Positions 50,035-59,275 are shown, numbered from the stretch's first letter. The stretch is DNA of 64,000 nucleotides from Amycolatopsis acidicola (GCF_007713735.2 NZ_VMNW02000046.1:1-64000), one strand, 5' to 3'. Program-made: numbers and translations. Notes: generated from the sequence alone by a model not told the origin.

Positions 50035-51075
50035 TCAGAAACCATCCAGCGTGGCCAGATCCGCCAGCGCCGCGCAGGTGCGCTCCGCGTTGGCCAGGCA
50101 GACCTCCTCCGGCTGACGTTCGACCGGGCACAGCACCGTCAGGAAGCACCAGATCGCGTGACGGCGGTAGTCGAGCCACGCGTCCTCGAAGCCGGGCGCC
50201 TGTCCCGCATGCACGGCGAGCCGCTCGAGGTAGTGGCGCACCAGCGACTGTTCGTGCTCGCGCCGGTCCTCCACGGTGAGCGACATGATCAGGAAATAGG
50301 CCACGTCGAACGCCCAGTGGCCCAGCGCGACGGTCTGCCAGTCGAGGAAGCCACCGTTGCCCTCGGCGTCGAAGAAAACGTTGCCCTGGTGGGGATCCCC
50401 GTGTACCAGCCAAGCCGGGTTCGCGCGGTCCTGCGCCTCCATATCCTTCAGCGCCGCGCGGATGCGCGCGCGATCTTGCAGGGTTTCCGGGACGAAGGCG
50501 AACCGCGGCTGCTGCGACGCGGTGTCCCAGAAATCCAGGTACTCGTCGACGACGTTGACCGCGTGGATCGCCCCGCCCGGCTTGAGCCAGCCGAGCCGCC
50601 CTACCTGTTCGGTCGTGGTCGGCAGGGCGTGCAGCCGCGCGAGAATGTCGAGCAGCGAACGAGCGACGGCGGGGGTGACCGGTTCCAGCGGGTGGCCGAA
50701 CCGGACGCCGCGCTGCCCGAGGTCCTCGAGCAGCAGCACGCCGTTGCCGGTGGCAGGGTCGATCGCCTCGTAGTAGGTGGCGGGCAGGTTCGCGTTCGCC
50801 AGCGGGGCGATCTCGGCGAAGAAATTGACCTCGGAGGCGTAGAGCAGCGCCGAACGTTCGCTGTGGGATTCGAAACCGGTTTTGAGCCACATCGTGTCCG
50901 GCAGTTTGTGCGCCTGGCCCGCGTCGTCGTAGGTCAGCCGCAGCCGGACCTTCGTCGCCATCCCGTTGATGACCTTGTCCTGCACGACCGAAGTGACCCG
51001 CGTGCCCGGATACCGCTGAGCGAGCGCGCCGGACAGCCAGTCCGGGGTGACCTCACGCAGAGAGCGGGGAAACAT
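50035..51075 (-). CDS. APH/EcK-like small-molecule phosphotransferase
   Basis: A 346-residue kinase-fold protein: VLLLEDLGQRG, the catalytic loop HGDPHQGNVFFD (residues about 220-231) and metal-binding LDWQ. Similar proteins phosphorylate hydroxyl groups of steroids, drugs or other small alcohols. The ATG overlaps the MFS 3 end by 23 bases. A role in phosphorylating a hydroxylated substrate is inferred. Confidence 0.88.
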   Translation of the reverse strand: MFPRSLREVTPDWLSGALAQRYPGTRVTSVVQDKVINGMATKVRLRLTYDDAGQAHKLPDTMWLKTGFESHSERSALLYASEVNFFAEIAPLANANLPATYYEAIDPATGNGVLLLEDLGQRGVRFGHPLEPVTPAVARSLLDILARLHALPTTTEQVGRLGWLKPGGAIHAVNVVDEYLDFWDTASQQPRFAFVPETLQDRARIRAALKDMEAQDRANPAWLVHGDPHQGNVFFDAEGNGGFLDWQTVALGHWAFDVAYFLIMSLTVEDRREHEQSLVRHYLERLAVHAGQAPGFEDAWLDYRRHAIWCFLTVLCPVERQPEEVCLANAERTCAALADLATLDGF

Positions 51076-52369
51076 CCGCGGCCTCCTTCTTGGCCGAGCG
51101 GTCGAGCAGGCCGGTGCGCGGCACGAGCACGGTCAGCACGGCGGCGACGAGGCAGATCACCGCGAACGCGTAGAAGGTGCCGGTCGAACCCACCGTGGAC
51201 GCGACGAGCGTGCCGACCATGATCGGCCCCACGACGCCGCCCAGCCTGCCGAGGCCGACGGCCAGGCCAAGCGCGGTCCCACGGGCGTTCGGCGGGTAGT
51301 AGACACCGACGAATCCGGACAGCGCGGTCTGCGAAGACGAGCAGAACCCGATCAGCAGCACCAGCACGAACACGAACGCCTGCGCCGGATGCAGCGCGAC
51401 CACGGCCACCGCGATCCCTCCGCAGAAGAACCCTCCGCCCACGATCCGGCGCGGGCCGACCCCGTCGGCGAGGCCGCTGAGCACGACCATGCCCATCCCG
51501 CTGCCGACGTAGTAGACGAGCAGGAAGGTCAGCGAGGAACCCAGGTTGTAGCCGCTGGAGCGCAGGATCTGCGGGATCCAGGTGTTCATCCCGTAGGCGC
51601 ACAGCAGACCGCAGAAGGAGATGAGCGGGAACAGCACCGTCGCGACCCGGAAACCCGGCACGAACAGCGACCTGACCGGCGAAACGCGTTCGGCCACCCG
51701 CGCGCCGGCCGCCGCGCCCGACTCGGACGCCCGCGAAACCCCGTACTTGGCCGCGAGCGCCGCGGCTTCGTCACTGCGGCCGCGGCCGGCGAGGAAGGTG
51801 AGCGACTCCGGCAGCGTTTTGAGCGCGATGGCGAGCAGCACCAGCCCGATCAGGCCGCCGAACGCGAACAACGCCTGCCAGCCCAGCGAAGGCACCACGA
51901 AGATCGCCAGGATCGCGACGAGCGCCCCACCGATGGTGAAACCGGTCTGGATGACGCCGTTGTAAAACTGCCTGCGGGCCCGCGGGACGTACTCCATCGT
52001 CAGCGCGATCGCGGTCGGCAGCCCGCCGCCGAACCCGATGCCGCCGAGCAGCCGGAACGCGGCGAACATCGGCAGGTTCGGGGCTATCGCGCACAGCGCG
52101 GTGAAAATGCTGAAACAGGCCACGCACAGCAGCGCGACCGGCCGCCGCCCCACCTTGTCGATCAGGTACCCGGCGAGCATCGCGCCGATCATCATGCCGA
52201 TCAGCGAGAGGCTGCCGATCAGGCCGGCCTCGATGGTGGTCATGCCCCAGACCTTCTTTTCGAGCAGTGTCGGCAGCACTGCCCCGAACATGGCGAGATC
52301 GAGCCCGTCGAGCGTGGTGACGGCGAGGCACGTCAGCACGACGGCTCTCGGCGTAGCGGCACGGGACAT
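51053..52369 (-). CDS. MFS transporter, AAHS type 3
   Basis: A 438-residue twelve-helix permease with DGLDLAMFGAVLPTL in helix 1, AGYLIDKVGRRPV in loop 2-3 and a central Ala-rich loop (SESGAAAGARVAERVSPV). Strong likeness to MFS 2. AAGGAG precedes the ATG. Leads the unit MFS / phosphotransferase / lipocalin-like; a motif-like site lies 100 bases upstream. Confidence 0.92.
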   Translation of the reverse strand: MSRAATPRAVVLTCLAVTTLDGLDLAMFGAVLPTLLEKKVWGMTTIEAGLIGSLSLIGMMIGAMLAGYLIDKVGRRPVALLCVACFSIFTALCAIAPNLPMFAAFRLLGGIGFGGGLPTAIALTMEYVPRARRQFYNGVIQTGFTIGGALVAILAIFVVPSLGWQALFAFGGLIGLVLLAIALKTLPESLTFLAGRGRSDEAAALAAKYGVSRASESGAAAGARVAERVSPVRSLFVPGFRVATVLFPLISFCGLLCAYGMNTWIPQILRSSGYNLGSSLTFLLVYYVGSGMGMVVLSGLADGVGPRRIVGGGFFCGGIAVAVVALHPAQAFVFVLVLLIGFCSSSQTALSGFVGVYYPPNARGTALGLAVGLGRLGGVVGPIMVGTLVASTVGSTGTFYAFAVICLVAAVLTVLVPRTGLLDRSAKKEAADVSPLSA

Positions 52370-52468
52370 GAAGACTCCTTGGGACGTCGGGTGGTTCGCG
52401 GGGATTCCGCACCGTCCACAAAGGAATCAGTGCGACGGTGCACCGGGTCTTCCGCAATTCACCCGAGC

Positions 52469-52481
52469 CTAGAGACATAAG
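52469..52481 (+). promoter_or_regulatory. CTAM-N5-TTAGGTAA motif-like site, MFS3 promoter
   Basis: CTAG-AGACA-TAAGGCTG: same CTAG/TAAGG pattern as the 28358 copy, but the right extension differs. In the gap between MFS 3 and LysR. Confidence 0.35.
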
Positions 52482-52530
52482 GCTGGAAATGTCCACGACC
52501 AGGTTGGCAAGGAACACGTGACCATTCCGG

Positions 52531-53415
52531 TCACGTACCCGCCAGCGACCGGGCCAGCCGCGGCAGGCCGTGTAACGCACGATCACGGCCGCGGCACCAG
52601 ACGGCATTCGTGTGCAACCTGATCCGGTCGTGCTCGAATTTCAGGAACACCACCGGCTCGTCAAGGAGAACCTTCCGCGTGGCACCGAATTCCGCGCCAC
52701 AGATCGTGAACGCCTCCCCCGCCGACACCCGCGGCACCAGGTCCGCGTGACCACCGTTCACCGGCGCGCGGCCCATCACCCCGTAGCGGCGCAACAGGGT
52801 TTCGGTCGCCTGCACCACGAACGGCGCGGCCGCGGCCTTCAGGTACGTGTACGGCAGGTGGGCCAGCTCCGCCAGACCGACGGACTCGCGACCGTCGAAC
52901 CCGATCCCCTTCGCCACCACCACTCGCACCGGCTGCGATTCCACGACGACCGATTCCAGCCGCGGGTCGTCGACCGAGCCGTGCACGAACGCGAGATCCA
53001 CCTCGCCGGTGACGACCCCACGGACCAGTGGCCCGGTGCTCGCCGGGCGCTGCCGCACGACCACCCCGGGACGCCGCTCCCGCACCAGGTCCAGGAACCG
53101 CGTGCGCAGGCCGGGCGACACCTCGGGCGCGGTCCCGACCACGAGCACGGTGCCGCCGGACGAGTGCGGCACGAGCGACGGCAGCGCGTCGAACCGTTCG
53201 AGAATCGCCCGTGCCTCCGGGAGCAGTGCCTGGCCGGCCTCGGTCAGCGACACCTGGTGGTAATCGCGGACGAACAGCGGCGTGCCCAGTTCCTCTTCGA
53301 GATCGCGCACCCGGCGGCTGAGCGGCGAGGTCGCCATCGCCACCCGTTCGGCCGCCCGGCCGAAGCCGCCCTCCTCGGCGACCGCGACGAAGTAGCGGAG
53401 ATGCCGGATTTCCAT
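52531..53415 (-). CDS. LysR-family transcriptional regulator
   Basis: A 294-residue LysR protein: N-terminal winged HTH MEIRHLRYFVAVAEEGGFGRAAERV followed by SPLSRRVRDLEEELGTPLF and a PBP2-type ligand domain. Divergent from acyl-CoA synthetase 5, the usual LysR arrangement, so probably activates it in response to a pathway acid. Confidence 0.95.
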   Translation of the reverse strand: MEIRHLRYFVAVAEEGGFGRAAERVAMATSPLSRRVRDLEEELGTPLFVRDYHQVSLTEAGQALLPEARAILERFDALPSLVPHSSGGTVLVVGTAPEVSPGLRTRFLDLVRERRPGVVVRQRPASTGPLVRGVVTGEVDLAFVHGSVDDPRLESVVVESQPVRVVVAKGIGFDGRESVGLAELAHLPYTYLKAAAAPFVVQATETLLRRYGVMGRAPVNGGHADLVPRVSAGEAFTICGAEFGATRKVLLDEPVVFLKFEHDRIRLHTNAVWCRGRDRALHGLPRLARSLAGT

Positions 53416-53450
53416 CGCGTCACGCTCCTGACCGCCATTGTCTCCGTAAC

Positions 53451-53463
53451 CTAACGATCGTAG
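53451..53463 (-). promoter_or_regulatory. CTAM-N5-TTAGGTAA motif copy, LysR/synthetase 5 divergent promoter
   Basis: Plus strand CTAA-CGATC-GTAG; minus strand CTAC-GATCG-TTAGGTTAC. Between the divergent LysR and synthetase 5 genes. Confidence 0.6.
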
Positions 53464-53528
53464 ACTGGAATCGCGTGCTGATATAGCGTTCGCTAAGTAT
53501 TTCCTTCCGGTCCACAGAGGAGTGGCCT

Positions 53529-55052
53529 GTGAGCGGTTCTGTCACCGACGCCCTGACCTGGTGGGCGCGAACCAACCCCGACCTCGTCGCGATCGACTTC
53601 GACGGCGACGAGGTGACCTACCGGGAGCTGAACTCCTGGGCCGACGGCGTGGCCGCTGACCTGCTTGCCGCCGGGGTGCGGCCGGGCGACCGCGTGTCGG
53701 TCTTCGGGGGTAACCGCCTGGAGTGGTGCGCCGCCGCGCTGGGCGGGTTCAAGGTGGGCGCGATCGTGGCGCCGTTCAACCAGCGCATGGTCGCGCGCGA
53801 GCTCGAAGGGCTGGTCCGCGACTGCGAGCCCCGTGTGATGTTCTGCTCGGAGAGCCTGCGTGAGCGGGTCGACGAGGTGCACGCGGCGAATCCGGACTTC
53901 GAAATCCGGACACTGGAAACGGACGTGCGGCAGCTGCGGAACGCCACGCATCCGCCCGCGCCACCGCAGGCCGCCGACCTCGATGACCCGACGGCGATCG
54001 TCTACACCAGCGGATCCACCGGCGAGCCCAAGGGCGTGCTGTTCACACACAACTCGATCGCGGGCATGGCTCATGAATGGACGCTCATCGAAGGGGTCCA
54101 GCCGTGCGCGCTGCGCGTGCTGATGGTGCTGCCGTTGTTCAGCGCGGCCGGGCTGATCTGGGGCATCGCGCGGGTACTGCTCAACGGCGGCACCCTGCTG
54201 CTGCAGCCCCGGTTCGACCCCCCGCGTGCGCTCGAAATCCTGAGCACCCAGCACGTCACGACGTTGACGGGACCGCCGATCATCTTCGAGCAGATCGCCG
54301 AACAGCCAGGGTTCGCCGAGGCCGGGTTCCCCTCGCTGACCACCGCCCACGTCGGTGGCGCGCGCGTTCCGGTTGAACTGCTGAAGGCGTGGCAGCCCAA
54401 GGGCGTCGCGCTGCGGCAGATCTACGGGCAGACCGAGATCGGCGGCTCGGCCACCGCGATGCCGCGCGAGGAGGCGGCGCTGCATCCGGAAAAGTGCGGC
54501 TGGGGCGGGATTTTCACGAAGATCCGGGTCGTCGACGAAAACGACCGGGACGTGCCGGCCGGGGTGCAGGGGCAGATCCTGCTGCGCGGGCCCGGGATGA
54601 CGCCGGGCTACTGGCATCGCGACGAGGCCACGAAGGCGGCGCTCAAGGGCGGCTGGCTGCACACCGGCGACCTCGGCGTGCTCGACGAGCGGGGGTACCT
54701 GACGTTCGTCGACCGGATGAAGGACATGATCATCTCCGGTGGCCTGAACATCTCCTCGATGGAGGTCGAGATGGTGCTGCAGGCGATGCCGGGCATCGAG
54801 GAGGTCGTGGTGCTCGGCGTGGCCGACCGGAAGTTCGGCGAGACCCCGGCCGCCCTGGTGCGCGCGAGCAGGAAGATCTCGGCGGCGGACGTGGTCGAAT
54901 GGTGCAACGAACGCTTGGCGGACTTCAAGGTTCCGCGCTACGTCGTTTTCGTGGACGGCCCGATGCCGCGGATGGCGAGCGGCAAAATCGCGAAGCGTGA
55001 ACTGCGGCAGACGTATGCGACGCTCGCGGAGACCCACCCGCGGGTCCGTTGA
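53529..55052 (+). CDS. Acyl-CoA synthetase (AMP-binding) 5
   Basis: A 507-residue CoA ligase: VYTSGSTGEPKGVLFTH, IYGQTEIGG, GWLHTGDLG, catalytic Lys in ASGKIAKRELR. GTG start with AGAGGAG upstream. Single-gene unit ended by a strong terminator (55058-55099). Confidence 0.94.
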   Translation: MSGSVTDALTWWARTNPDLVAIDFDGDEVTYRELNSWADGVAADLLAAGVRPGDRVSVFGGNRLEWCAAALGGFKVGAIVAPFNQRMVARELEGLVRDCEPRVMFCSESLRERVDEVHAANPDFEIRTLETDVRQLRNATHPPAPPQAADLDDPTAIVYTSGSTGEPKGVLFTHNSIAGMAHEWTLIEGVQPCALRVLMVLPLFSAAGLIWGIARVLLNGGTLLLQPRFDPPRALEILSTQHVTTLTGPPIIFEQIAEQPGFAEAGFPSLTTAHVGGARVPVELLKAWQPKGVALRQIYGQTEIGGSATAMPREEAALHPEKCGWGGIFTKIRVVDENDRDVPAGVQGQILLRGPGMTPGYWHRDEATKAALKGGWLHTGDLGVLDERGYLTFVDRMKDMIISGGLNISSMEVEMVLQAMPGIEEVVVLGVADRKFGETPAALVRASRKISAADVVEWCNERLADFKVPRYVVFVDGPMPRMASGKIAKRELRQTYATLAETHPRVR

Positions 55053-55057
55053 CGAAA

Positions 55058-55099
55058 CCGGGGTCGTGGCCGGGAACTCCGGCCACGACCCCGGTTTTT
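55058..55099. terminator. Strong rho-independent terminator, bidirectional position
   Basis: A perfect 15-base stem (CCGGGGTCGTGGCCG / CGGCCACGACCCCGG), seven-base loop, followed by TTTTT on the plus strand. Lies between the convergent acyl-CoA synthetase 5 and SDR 6 genes; the A-rich 5' side (GAAA) gives only a weak T-run on the minus strand. Confidence 0.9.
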
Positions 55100-55932
55100 C
55101 ATGCCCTGCGCTTCGCCGCGGCCTTCTCGGCGGTCTTCATCGTCGCCGCGGGCCAGGCCCGGCCGAGCGTGACTCCGCCGTCCACCACCAGTTCCTGGCC
55201 GGTGTAGTAGCTGGAATCGTCCGACGCCAGGAACACCGCGGCCGCCGCGAGATCGGCCGGCTCGCCCGCACGGGGGATCGGTTGCATGTCCGCGATGCCG
55301 GCGCGCATGCGCTCGACGCTCGCGTCCAGCGCGGCCCCGTCGAGCCCGGCGCCGCGCCCGACGATACGGGTCGCGACGCCGCCCGGGATCAGGGCGTTCA
55401 CCCGGACCCCGTGCGGCGCCAGTTCGACCGCGACGCTGCGGGTCAGTCCCAGCAGCGCGGCTTTCGCGGCGCTGTAGGGATGCGGCCCGTAGCCCGAGCG
55501 GATCGCGCCGACGCTGCTGGTGCTGATGATGCTGCCGCGCCCCTGCTCCCGCATGACCTTCGCGGCGTGCTTGATCCCGAAGAACGCGCTGCGGCACAGG
55601 ACCGCGAAGGCGGTGTCCCATTCCGCCTCCGTGGTGTCCTCGATGAACGTCCAGGGGCCGACCCGGCCGGCGTTGTTGAACATGACGTCCAGGCTGCCCC
55701 AGGTGTCCACCGCGTACTGCACCGCGGCGGCCACCTCGTCCTCTTTCGTCACGTCCGTGTGCCGGAACACCGCCGCTTCGCCCAGCTCAGCGGCGAGTGT
55801 TTCACCGCGTTCGTCGTCGACGTCGGAAATCACGACGCGAGCGCCCTCGGCGACGAACCGGGTGCACGAGCCGGCACCGATGCCGCTCGCCCCGCCCGTG
55901 ACCACGGCGACCTTTCCCGTCAGTCGGGACAA
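55099..55932 (-). CDS. Short-chain dehydrogenase/reductase (SDR) 6
   Basis: A 277-residue SDR: TGGASGIG, NNAGRVG, catalytic YSAAK, NALIPGGVATRI, VDGGVTLG. VISDVDDERG suggests NAD. TTG start at 55932 with GAGAGGAG nine bases upstream. Last gene of the unit SDR 7 / ALDH 3 / SDR 6. Confidence 0.9.
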   Translation of the reverse strand: MSRLTGKVAVVTGGASGIGAGSCTRFVAEGARVVISDVDDERGETLAAELGEAAVFRHTDVTKEDEVAAAVQYAVDTWGSLDVMFNNAGRVGPWTFIEDTTEAEWDTAFAVLCRSAFFGIKHAAKVMREQGRGSIISTSSVGAIRSGYGPHPYSAAKAALLGLTRSVAVELAPHGVRVNALIPGGVATRIVGRGAGLDGAALDASVERMRAGIADMQPIPRAGEPADLAAAAVFLASDDSSYYTGQELVVDGGVTLGRAWPAATMKTAEKAAAKRRA

Positions 55933-55950
55933 ATGTCTTCTCCTCTCAGC

Positions 55951-57423
55951 TCAGAGCGGCAGGTGCACGGTCTTCGTCTCGAAGAACTCCGCGAGCCCTT
56001 CCACTCCGCCCTCCCGGCCGAGGCCGGACTGCTTGTAGCCGCCGAAGGGCAGCGTGAAGTCCATGGCGGCGCAGTTGACGCTGACCGTCCCGGACCGGAT
56101 CCGTCGCGCGACCTCGAACCCGTGCTCCAGGTCCGCCGTGTACACCGCGCCGGAGAGGCCGTACACGGAGTCGTTGGCGATGGCGACCGCGTCGTCCTCG
56201 TCCTCGAACGTGATCACGGAGATCACCGGCCCGAAGATCTCCTCCTGCGCGACCCGCATGTCGTTGCGGACGCCGTCGATGATCGTCGGCTCGACGAAGA
56301 ACCCGTGCTCCTCCTTGCCCCGGCCGCCACCGAGCACGATCGTGGCGCCTTCCTCCTTGGCCGACGCGATGTAGCCCTCGACGCGGTCGCGCTGGCGTTC
56401 CATCGCGAGCGGGCCCAGGATGTTCGCCTCGTTCCACGGGTCGCCCATCGGCAGCGCGCCCAGCGCAGCCTTGAGCGCGGCGACCACTTCGTCGTGGCGC
56501 TTGGCGGACACGAGCACGCGCGTGAGCGCGATGCAGGCCTGCCCGCTCTGCATGCAACCGCCCATCGGCAGCGACGCCATCACCTGCTCCAGGTCGGCGT
56601 CGTCGAGAACGACGGCGGCGGATTTTCCGCCCAGCTCCAGCGAAACCCGGGCGATGCGGTCGCCGGCCAGGCTCATGATCCGGCGGCCGGCGGCGGTCGA
56701 ACCGGTGAACGTGATCTGGTCGACGCCCGGATCGGTCACCAGGGCCTCGGAATCCTCGCGGTCCGCGCACACGACGCTCACCACGCCCGGCGGGATCGCG
56801 CCTTCCGAGGTCAGCTCCGCGATCACGTCGGCGAACACCGAGGGTGCCAGTGGCGCGTCCGGCGAGCTCTTGAGCACTACCGAACATCCGGCGGCCAGCG
56901 CGGGCGCGACCTTGAACGCGACCGTGCCGAGCGGCCCGTTCCATGGGATGATCGCGGCCACCACACCCGCCGGCTCGCGCAGGATCCGCGAGGTCCCGCC
57001 GTCGGCCCGCTTGCGCTCCTCCGTCGTGGAGAAGGCCCGTGCCTCGTTCGCGACCGCGCGGAACAGCCCGATGCTCATCTGCTGCGTCATCCGGCTGAGC
57101 GTGACCGGCACGCCGACCTCGACCACGCCGTACGTCGTCAGCTCGTCGACACGGGCTTCGAGCCGGTTGGCGATTTCGTCGAGTACGTCGGCCCGTTCGG
57201 CCATCGACTTCGAGGACCAGTCCCCCTTGTCGAAGGACTCCCGTGCCGCGCGCACCGCGCGCTGGATGTCCTTTTTGGACGCGTAGCGGACGCGCGTCGC
57301 CGGGCGCTCCGTCCACGGGTCGATCAGGTCGCAGGACTCGCCACCGTCGGAATCCGTCCAGGCGCCACCGAGGAACACCTGGTCGCGATCGAGGATCCGC
57401 GCCGGCTCCGTTGCCGTAGTCAT
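55951..57423 (-). CDS. Aldehyde dehydrogenase 3
   Basis: A 490-residue ALDH: PWNGPLGTVAF, FTGSTAAGRRIM, LELGGKSAAVV (Glu), GQACIALTRV (Cys). ATG (MTTATEPARILDRD). Between SDR 7 and SDR 6; with the mycofactocin-type SDR upstream it would oxidise an alcohol through aldehyde to acid. Confidence 0.94.
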   Translation of the reverse strand: MTTATEPARILDRDQVFLGGAWTDSDGGESCDLIDPWTERPATRVRYASKKDIQRAVRAARESFDKGDWSSKSMAERADVLDEIANRLEARVDELTTYGVVEVGVPVTLSRMTQQMSIGLFRAVANEARAFSTTEERKRADGGTSRILREPAGVVAAIIPWNGPLGTVAFKVAPALAAGCSVVLKSSPDAPLAPSVFADVIAELTSEGAIPPGVVSVVCADREDSEALVTDPGVDQITFTGSTAAGRRIMSLAGDRIARVSLELGGKSAAVVLDDADLEQVMASLPMGGCMQSGQACIALTRVLVSAKRHDEVVAALKAALGALPMGDPWNEANILGPLAMERQRDRVEGYIASAKEEGATIVLGGGRGKEEHGFFVEPTIIDGVRNDMRVAQEEIFGPVISVITFEDEDDAVAIANDSVYGLSGAVYTADLEHGFEVARRIRSGTVSVNCAAMDFTLPFGGYKQSGLGREGGVEGLAEFFETKTVHLPL

Positions 57424-57445
57424 TTCGCGGGAACTCCTTTACTCG

Positions 57446-58270
57446 TCAGCGGTTCTGGTAGCCGGCGTCCACGGGGAACGTGACGCCGGTGATGTAGCGG
57501 GCTTCGTCGGAGGCGAGGTACACGATCGCGTTGCTGACGTCGACGGCTTCGACGAGCTCCACCGGCATCGGGTTCTTGTACGCGGGGTCGTTGGCCACTT
57601 CCGGGTGCGAGTTCACGAACTCGCCGTACTCCGCGTTCGCGACCATGGGCGTATTGACGCCGGTCGGGTGCACGGTGTTGACGCGGATACTGTGCTTCGC
57701 GAGCTGGTTGGCGTACAACCGCATGAGCCCCACGACGCCGTGCTTGGCCGCGCTGTACGCCGCCTGGCCCGGCAAGGTGCTGAGCCCCATGCTGGTCAGC
57801 CCGGCGGCAGAGCTGGTGATGATGACCGCGCCGCCCTCGCCGCGTTCGACCATCCCGGGCACGGTGACGTCGAGGGTGTGCCACACGCCGGTGAGCATCA
57901 CGTCGATGCCGTCGTGCCAGGCCTGCGGTTCGGCGCCGGGGCCGATCACCGGCATGATCCCGGCGTTGGGCAGCACGATGTCCACCTTGCCGAACCGCGC
58001 GATGCCCTGGTCGTACACATTTTGGACGTCTTCGCGGCGGCGCACGTCGCCGACCGCGGCCACGATCTCGCCGCCCGCTTCGGTGACCAGCCGGACGGTC
58101 TCGTCGAGGTCCTCTTTGGTGGCCATCGGGTAGAACACCGACGGGATCTGCTGGCAGATGTCCATCGCGATGACGGAGGCGCCCTCTTCGGCCAGCCGGA
58201 TCGCGTGGGACCGGCCCTGACCGCGTGCCGCTCCGGTAACGAAGGCGACTTTGCCCTCGAGTCGTTTCAT
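57446..58270 (-). CDS. Mycofactocin-coupled SDR, carveol dehydrogenase-like (SDR 7)
   Basis: A 274-residue SDR of the mycofactocin-dependent family (TIGR03971 type): TGAARGQGRSHAIRLAEEGA, VIAMDICQQIPSVFYPMATKEDLDETV insertion that buries the NAD, catalytic YSAAK, and VNTVHPTGVNTPM. Relatives include (-)-trans-carveol dehydrogenase. Start ATG giving MKRLEGKVAF. Divergent from hydrolase 2; a GAGACA inverted repeat is in the shared promoter. Confidence 0.93.
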   Translation of the reverse strand: MKRLEGKVAFVTGAARGQGRSHAIRLAEEGASVIAMDICQQIPSVFYPMATKEDLDETVRLVTEAGGEIVAAVGDVRRREDVQNVYDQGIARFGKVDIVLPNAGIMPVIGPGAEPQAWHDGIDVMLTGVWHTLDVTVPGMVERGEGGAVIITSSAAGLTSMGLSTLPGQAAYSAAKHGVVGLMRLYANQLAKHSIRVNTVHPTGVNTPMVANAEYGEFVNSHPEVANDPAYKNPMPVELVEAVDVSNAIVYLASDEARYITGVTFPVDAGYQNR

Positions 58271-58295
58271 GCTGTCGGCTCCAGAATTCGGTGAC

Positions 58296-58323
58296 ACGAG
58301 ACACGAAGAATTGTTTGTCTCGT
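58296..58323. promoter_or_regulatory. Inverted repeat ACGAGACA-N12-TGTCTCGT, SDR7/hydrolase 2
   Basis: Perfect eight-base arms (ACGAGACA / TGTCTCGT) with a twelve-base spacer, in the 122-base gap between divergent genes. A matching site lies at 60520-60545. Fits a TetR- or GntR-type operator; regulator unknown. Confidence 0.75.
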
Positions 58324-58392
58324 CAGATGGACCTTACAGTGAAGGGAAACGCTTGTGTTGTCAACAGAAACCTCAGCAGGGAGACCCCTCGA

Positions 58393-59268
58393 ATGTCCGT
58401 CACACCGGAACATCTCAAGATCGAGGGACACGGCGTCACGCTCGCGGCGGACCGTTGGACCGCCCCCGCGGGGGAACCGCGGCGAGGCACCGTGCTCCTC
58501 CTGCACGGCGGCGGGCAGACCCGCCATTCCTGGCAGCAGACCGGCGCGCGGCTCGCGTCGTTCGGTTGGACGTCCATCGCGATCGACGCCCGCGGACACG
58601 GCGAAAGCGGCTGGGCCGCCGACGCCGACTACAGCCAGGACTCGATGATCGCCGATCTGCGCGCGGTCACGGCCCTGCTCGACGAACCACCGGTGCTCGT
58701 CGGCGCCTCGATGGGCGGCATGACTTCGTTGCTCACCGAGGGCGAACACCCCGGCACGGCCCGCGGCGTCGTTTTGGTCGACGTGACTCCCCGCATCGAA
58801 CCCGAGGGCAGCGCCGAGATCACCGACTTCATGCGCTCGGGCATGGGCGGTTTCGACACTCTCGACGACGCGGCGCAGGCGGTGATGGCGTACAACCCGA
58901 ACCGCAAGCGCCCGCCGCGCCCCGAAGGCCTGCGGAAGAACCTCCGCGAACGCGACGGACGCTGGTACTGGCACTGGGATCCGCGGTTCCTCGGCCAGCG
59001 CAGCGAAGGAAAGTCCGCCGAGCAGACGGCCCGCGAGCTGACCCGCCGTGCCACCGCCGCGGCCCGCGCCATCCGGGTTCCGGCGTTGCTGGTCCGCGGA
59101 AGCGAGTCGCGCATCGTGAGCCCGGAAGGCGCCCGCGAGCTGCTCACGCTGATCCCGCAGGCGAAGTTCATCGACGTGCACGGCGCCGGCCACATGGTCG
59201 CCGGGGACGACAACGACGTGTTCGCCCAGGGCCTGCTGGGATTCCTCGACGAGTGCGTGCCGGTCTGA
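58393..59268 (+). CDS. Alpha/beta hydrolase 2
   Basis: A 291-residue hydrolase paralogous to hydrolase 1 (HGGGQTRHSW, GASMGG nucleophile, HMVAGD). Start ATG MSVTPEHLKIEGHG is preferred; an upstream in-frame start would read through the promoter. Convergent with Rieske 4, with a 15-base-stem hairpin between. Confidence 0.9.
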   Translation: MSVTPEHLKIEGHGVTLAADRWTAPAGEPRRGTVLLLHGGGQTRHSWQQTGARLASFGWTSIAIDARGHGESGWAADADYSQDSMIADLRAVTALLDEPPVLVGASMGGMTSLLTEGEHPGTARGVVLVDVTPRIEPEGSAEITDFMRSGMGGFDTLDDAAQAVMAYNPNRKRPPRPEGLRKNLRERDGRWYWHWDPRFLGQRSEGKSAEQTARELTRRATAAARAIRVPALLVRGSESRIVSPEGARELLTLIPQAKFIDVHGAGHMVAGDDNDVFAQGLLGFLDECVPV

Positions 59269-59275
59269 CACGCCC

